Below, piece after piece: positions 19,396-22,440 of a stretch of 22,440 nt of DNA. This DNA is from Selaginella moellendorffii (taxonomy: Eukaryota > Streptophyta > Lycopodiopsida > Selaginellales > Selaginellaceae): positions 224,011 to 246,450 of the forward strand of contig NW_003314324.1 in assembly GCF_000143415.4 (NCBI RefSeq), in the 5' to 3' direction. Made by a program: the position numbers and the translations under genes. The notes beneath the pieces are model-generated. The model was not told where the DNA came from. It worked only from the letters and a program-made list of their open reading frames with translations, and did no database searches. How positions within the stretch are numbered: position 1 is the stretch's first letter; every line of letters starts with the position of its first letter.

Positions 19396-19815
19396 TCATC
19401 CGCGCCCTAGTTTTAAGCTTGGTGGACAAGAAAAAGAGGAAGTGGCGTGGGACTGACCTATGGAGCTACTTCATCGTCCCCAGTGCTCGACAAAATGAAG
19501 AAGGTTCTAGCTCATAGAAAAGCTTTGATGTGTTTGCGCAATGTATGAATTAGAGTCTGCGAAGTTGGAAAGTGCGATTTTTGTTCACGAACAAAGGTTG
19601 TTTATTACGGAAGCTTGAGTACGCAAAACTGCAGAGGCTGATGGAGTGGAATTCAAAGGAAAAAAGCTGGCTATCAACTGGACAATGGAAGAAAATCAAT
19701 CATTTTTTAGCAATTTCTCATGATGCATATAAAGAACGTGAATTTGAAAAAGTTTGATTTATTTTACTTATCCTAATTAACCATAATTCTATAGAATTAA
19801 CATATAGGAACATTG
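19396..19815. other. Kelch gene promoter and spacer
   Basis: No gene supported. It should contain the kelch 5' UTR and promoter. A second ATG at 19399 opens a 13-codon frame that overlaps the kelch start out of frame. Towards 19700 the sequence turns AT-rich, marking the 3' side of the next lectin gene. Confidence 0.4.
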
Positions 19816-20787
19816 TTAAGAAATTGACCATAGTATTTCACCTTTCTCTGTATCATAGATATAGATATGACCATCGTCTGAAACTTCTAATCCTGTTTGA
19901 TATTTCGAATATCGTGATATTAGTTCCCATATAATAACTCTATTATTTACAATAGTTAAATGACCAGTCCGGTCTAAATGTGCGAAACAATCACTTGATA
20001 TCAGAGAATCAAGCTCTTTATTTGATGTCAATAAGTTAAAACCTTCACTTTTCCAAATATTACGTCTATTTTTAATTTGATAAAAAACTAATTGACAGTT
20101 TTTCATTGTCAATCTATAATTTTTATAAGGTGACACTAAGCTATTTCCATTTAATATGATCGATGTAACTTTTTCCATATCACCACCAATAAGTGATGAT
20201 CTATAAATAATACAATTACCATCATAATTATACACATGCTGAGTAATTTTGGGTGTTATAAGATTATTATAATTATTATAAGTTAGATTTGAACCATAAG
20301 CATCATATTGCAAACCGTAATTCTTAAAATTAACTTCATATCCTCCATAATACTTCTGTTCTTTACTTTTACCACTAGTCTTTGCAGATTTTGAGATGTA
20401 ATTCCGAATTCTATAAAATGCATTGAGAGCTTCTATTGAACCATATCCAAATTTTAAGGGATTTATACTACATATAATAGGAGTCATTGCATTATAACCC
20501 AATGGCAAATGGATCCAAAATACTACCCTAGCATACATATGTTCATTAAGATTAAATGTTATAGTGGAACTCCTGGTCCAAACAGTTTTTAATTTTAGTA
20601 AAGAGTCTATATATTCATCCATATTATGTAATATCGATTTAAAATGTTCTTTAGATAATAAGTTGCGATTACTTGAGTGGATCATCATAGGCTGATCATG
20701 AAAAACTATAGGTTCTGGTTCTGGTGGTGGTGGAGCTGGTGATACAAAAATGGATAAAGATAAAGTATGAATTAGTAATATAATCAT
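19816..20787 (-). CDS. Predicted secreted protein with C-terminal bulb-type lectin domain (copy C)
   Basis: Single-exon, 323 residues, collinear over its whole length with copy B but clearly diverged, especially in the N-terminal half, so it is an older paralogue. Signal peptide about 1-17 (MIILLIHTLSLSIFVS), then a Pro/Glu stretch (PAPPPPEPEP), the same unrecognised N-terminal domain (about 28-208; landmarks FWIHLPLG, INPLKFGYGS, RIRNYISK, YEVNFKNYGLQYDA) and the lectin domain (about 213-323; GNSLVSPYKNYRLTMKNCQL, DCFAHLDRTGHLTIV, EVSDDGHIYIYDTEKGEILW). The Cys231/Cys267 pair matches copy B. The best-kept sugar site has His in place of the Asn of copy B (SDDGHIYIY), so sugar binding may be lost or changed. 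Upstream DNA is not shared with the duplicated copies. No lesion is seen. AT-rich codon use. Confidence 0.8.
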   Translation of the reverse strand: MIILLIHTLSLSIFVSPAPPPPEPEPIVFHDQPMMIHSSNRNLLSKEHFKSILHNMDEYIDSLLKLKTVWTRSSTITFNLNEHMYARVVFWIHLPLGYNAMTPIICSINPLKFGYGSIEALNAFYRIRNYISKSAKTSGKSKEQKYYGGYEVNFKNYGLQYDAYGSNLTYNNYNNLITPKITQHVYNYDGNCIIYRSSLIGGDMEKVTSIILNGNSLVSPYKNYRLTMKNCQLVFYQIKNRRNIWKSEGFNLLTSNKELDSLISSDCFAHLDRTGHLTIVNNRVIIWELISRYSKYQTGLEVSDDGHIYIYDTEKGEILWSIS

Positions 20788-22440
20788 TTCTTTATTACTT
20801 AATTGTTATATTATTATATTTATAAAAACCATTATGAACAGTTTACTATGATTAAAATCTTTAGGAGCCAAATGGCCACTTCTACAATCATCTACTTCTT
20901 TCTCCAAGGTTTCCCCGTGGCATAATTTAGATTAATATACTAGGTTTGTATAGTCTCCCTTTTAAGTTAAATCCAATGGAGCATGTTTGACATGAAAGCC
21001 CTTGCCATCTGGGTTCTAAAGATCGTGAAAGTGTGGTATCTAGTTTTCCAAAGTGATGAAGAGGTTAATATTTTATTTTGTATATTTTCCCAGGTAGAAT
21101 AGAAGAAGGAAGCTTAGACGAAATGGAGTTATGCCTAAATTTAAGCATCCAAAGAAGAAAGACCCAACCTAGGCAAGAAGCAATTAAAAATGGTTATAAA
21201 ATCATGTAGTATATAAATAACATCTAAACATGTTGGAAAAAAACCCCCACTCATTATTGTATGCATTTATATTGAATTAACCATCTTTTTTCCCACTTAT
21301 GACTATTTGTGCAAAGTAAAGTTAAGAAAGTGACATATACTTATTCTTACTCACGCCTTGGGGTTTGAAGTTGAGTTTTCTTCTATTCTCTTTTTATTCT
21401 TCTTTCTCTTCTTTTTTTAGTGACTATGGTGGGATAAACTATCACTCTTTAACTTAAAAAATATCCAAGAAAAAATCATTTATGAATTTCAAACATGTTT
21501 AATATTAGAAATCACAAATAGATCTTTTTAGTGATTGTAGAGGCTCAAAGCCTAGACAACACTGAACAAATGAGCTTTTCTTGTAATTGTAGTGGCTTAG
21601 TGCCTAGACAACACAAGAAAGACAATTTTTTAATTGTCACACAAGCCACAGTGCTTGGGATGAGTTTGAAATTGAATTTCTATATACATTGTCAAAAAAC
21701 TCAAATTTAAATTGTTTTGCTAGCAATTTCTTGAGAAAAATCCAAAAGAAGAAAAAACAAAGTTTGTTTGATATAGAACACACAATCAATTGCTATAGAA
21801 TTTTTATTTTTAAGCAAGTTCTCACTTGGGGTTTTAGAGGACATATTTTTTCAGTAGTGTGTCATAATTTTTCTAGACATATACAAGCAGAAAAATTAGA
21901 CATTTGTAACTTTTGTTTTTTACTTCAGCTTAAAGAGAGTTATAGCTAGCCTTAGTGAATAATAAATTAGGGAATTATTCACCTAAATATTACAAGTCTT
22001 CGATAGAGGTAGAATTATAATTAGAATATTATGCTGTCTCAAGGCTTTGATCCAAAGTCACATATTGCAAGAGCTTATGAGACTCAAACAAGACTCATAA
22101 ATTAAAAATTCAGAAACAGTTATCATGAATTGCTCTAACCATTCAAACTGCTTTATGTTTAGTACACCTACGTGAATTAATCAAAGCTCATCTTTTATAT
22201 AAAGAAAGCTTACAAACACTATTCAATGTGAAAGGTGTCATTCTCCTATAGATTTTGAAAGCACTCACATCACATTTAACCCTATAGGGAAGAATAAGGG
22301 CAATCACGTGAAACATGCCTTATATTCTCTAAAGTGAGGCATATACAAAGAGTAAATATATAAGTGAATAGGCATGAAAATCTATATTTTAGACCAATTG
22401 AATGATACTCTGTATAATTTGCTTATGTGATAAATATTCA
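20788..22440. other. AT-rich non-genic DNA
   Basis: No gene supported. One 86-codon + frame (21689-21949) is AT-rich, Phe/Lys-rich and lacks any recognisable domain. The only structured part is the pair of direct repeats at 21534-21614. Confidence 0.5.
21534..21614. repeat. Two 29-bp direct repeats, 52-bp period
   Basis: 21534-21562 and 21586-21614 share ATTGTAG, GGCT and the exact end GCCTAGACAACAC. The first unit contains the small palindrome AGGCT-CAA-AGCCT. No family is recognised. Confidence 0.7.

Noticed and set aside
1-22440. tRNA, rRNA or CRISPR arrays
   Set aside because: No cloverleaf-type sequence with conserved T-loop, no rRNA-like stretch and no regularly spaced repeats were seen on either strand.

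Overview
The window looks like nuclear DNA of a vascular plant with very short introns, most probably the lycophyte Selaginella moellendorffii. The evidence is the many spliced genes with GT..AG introns of about 45-70 bases, the plant-type gene content, and above all a bacterial-type family GT78 mannosylglycerate synthase, an enzyme reported from Selaginella. The species name is an inference from these features; no database search was made.

Layout, left to right. 1-3.2 kb is AT-rich DNA with no gene I can support. At 3.24-4.59 kb (+) lies an SBDS ribosome-maturation gene and at 4.77-6.81 kb (+) a 16-exon isovaleryl-CoA dehydrogenase gene. Both are easily recognised and both carry several lesions (frameshifts, a stop codon, two lost splice acceptors), so as read they are pseudogenes or broken alleles. 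A 24-bp minisatellite follows at 7.25 kb. At 8.19-9.27 kb (+) is an intact secreted GH17 beta-1,3-glucanase. From 9.6 to 13.8 kb (-) there is a segmental duplication. The distal copy has a complete AT-rich two-domain lectin gene and a complete TPR co-chaperone-like gene; the proximal copy keeps only broken pieces of both. At 14.24-15.49 kb (-) is the mannosylglycerate synthase with a structured 5' leader. At 16.03-19.40 kb (-) is a roughly 20-exon kelch/coiled-coil gene. At 19.82-20.79 kb (-) is a second full-length lectin of the same AT-rich family, followed by AT-rich DNA to the end.

The genes do not form one pathway. The window mixes a housekeeping pair (ribosome biogenesis and leucine catabolism, both decayed), stress or defence functions (compatible-solute synthase, glucanase, secreted lectins) and two protein-interaction genes (TPR, kelch). 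The least explained element is the lectin family: intronless, strongly AT-rich, predicted secreted, with a bulb-lectin domain at the C-terminus behind an N-terminal domain of about 180 residues that I do not recognise. Two full-length copies and one truncated copy sit within 11 kb on the same strand.
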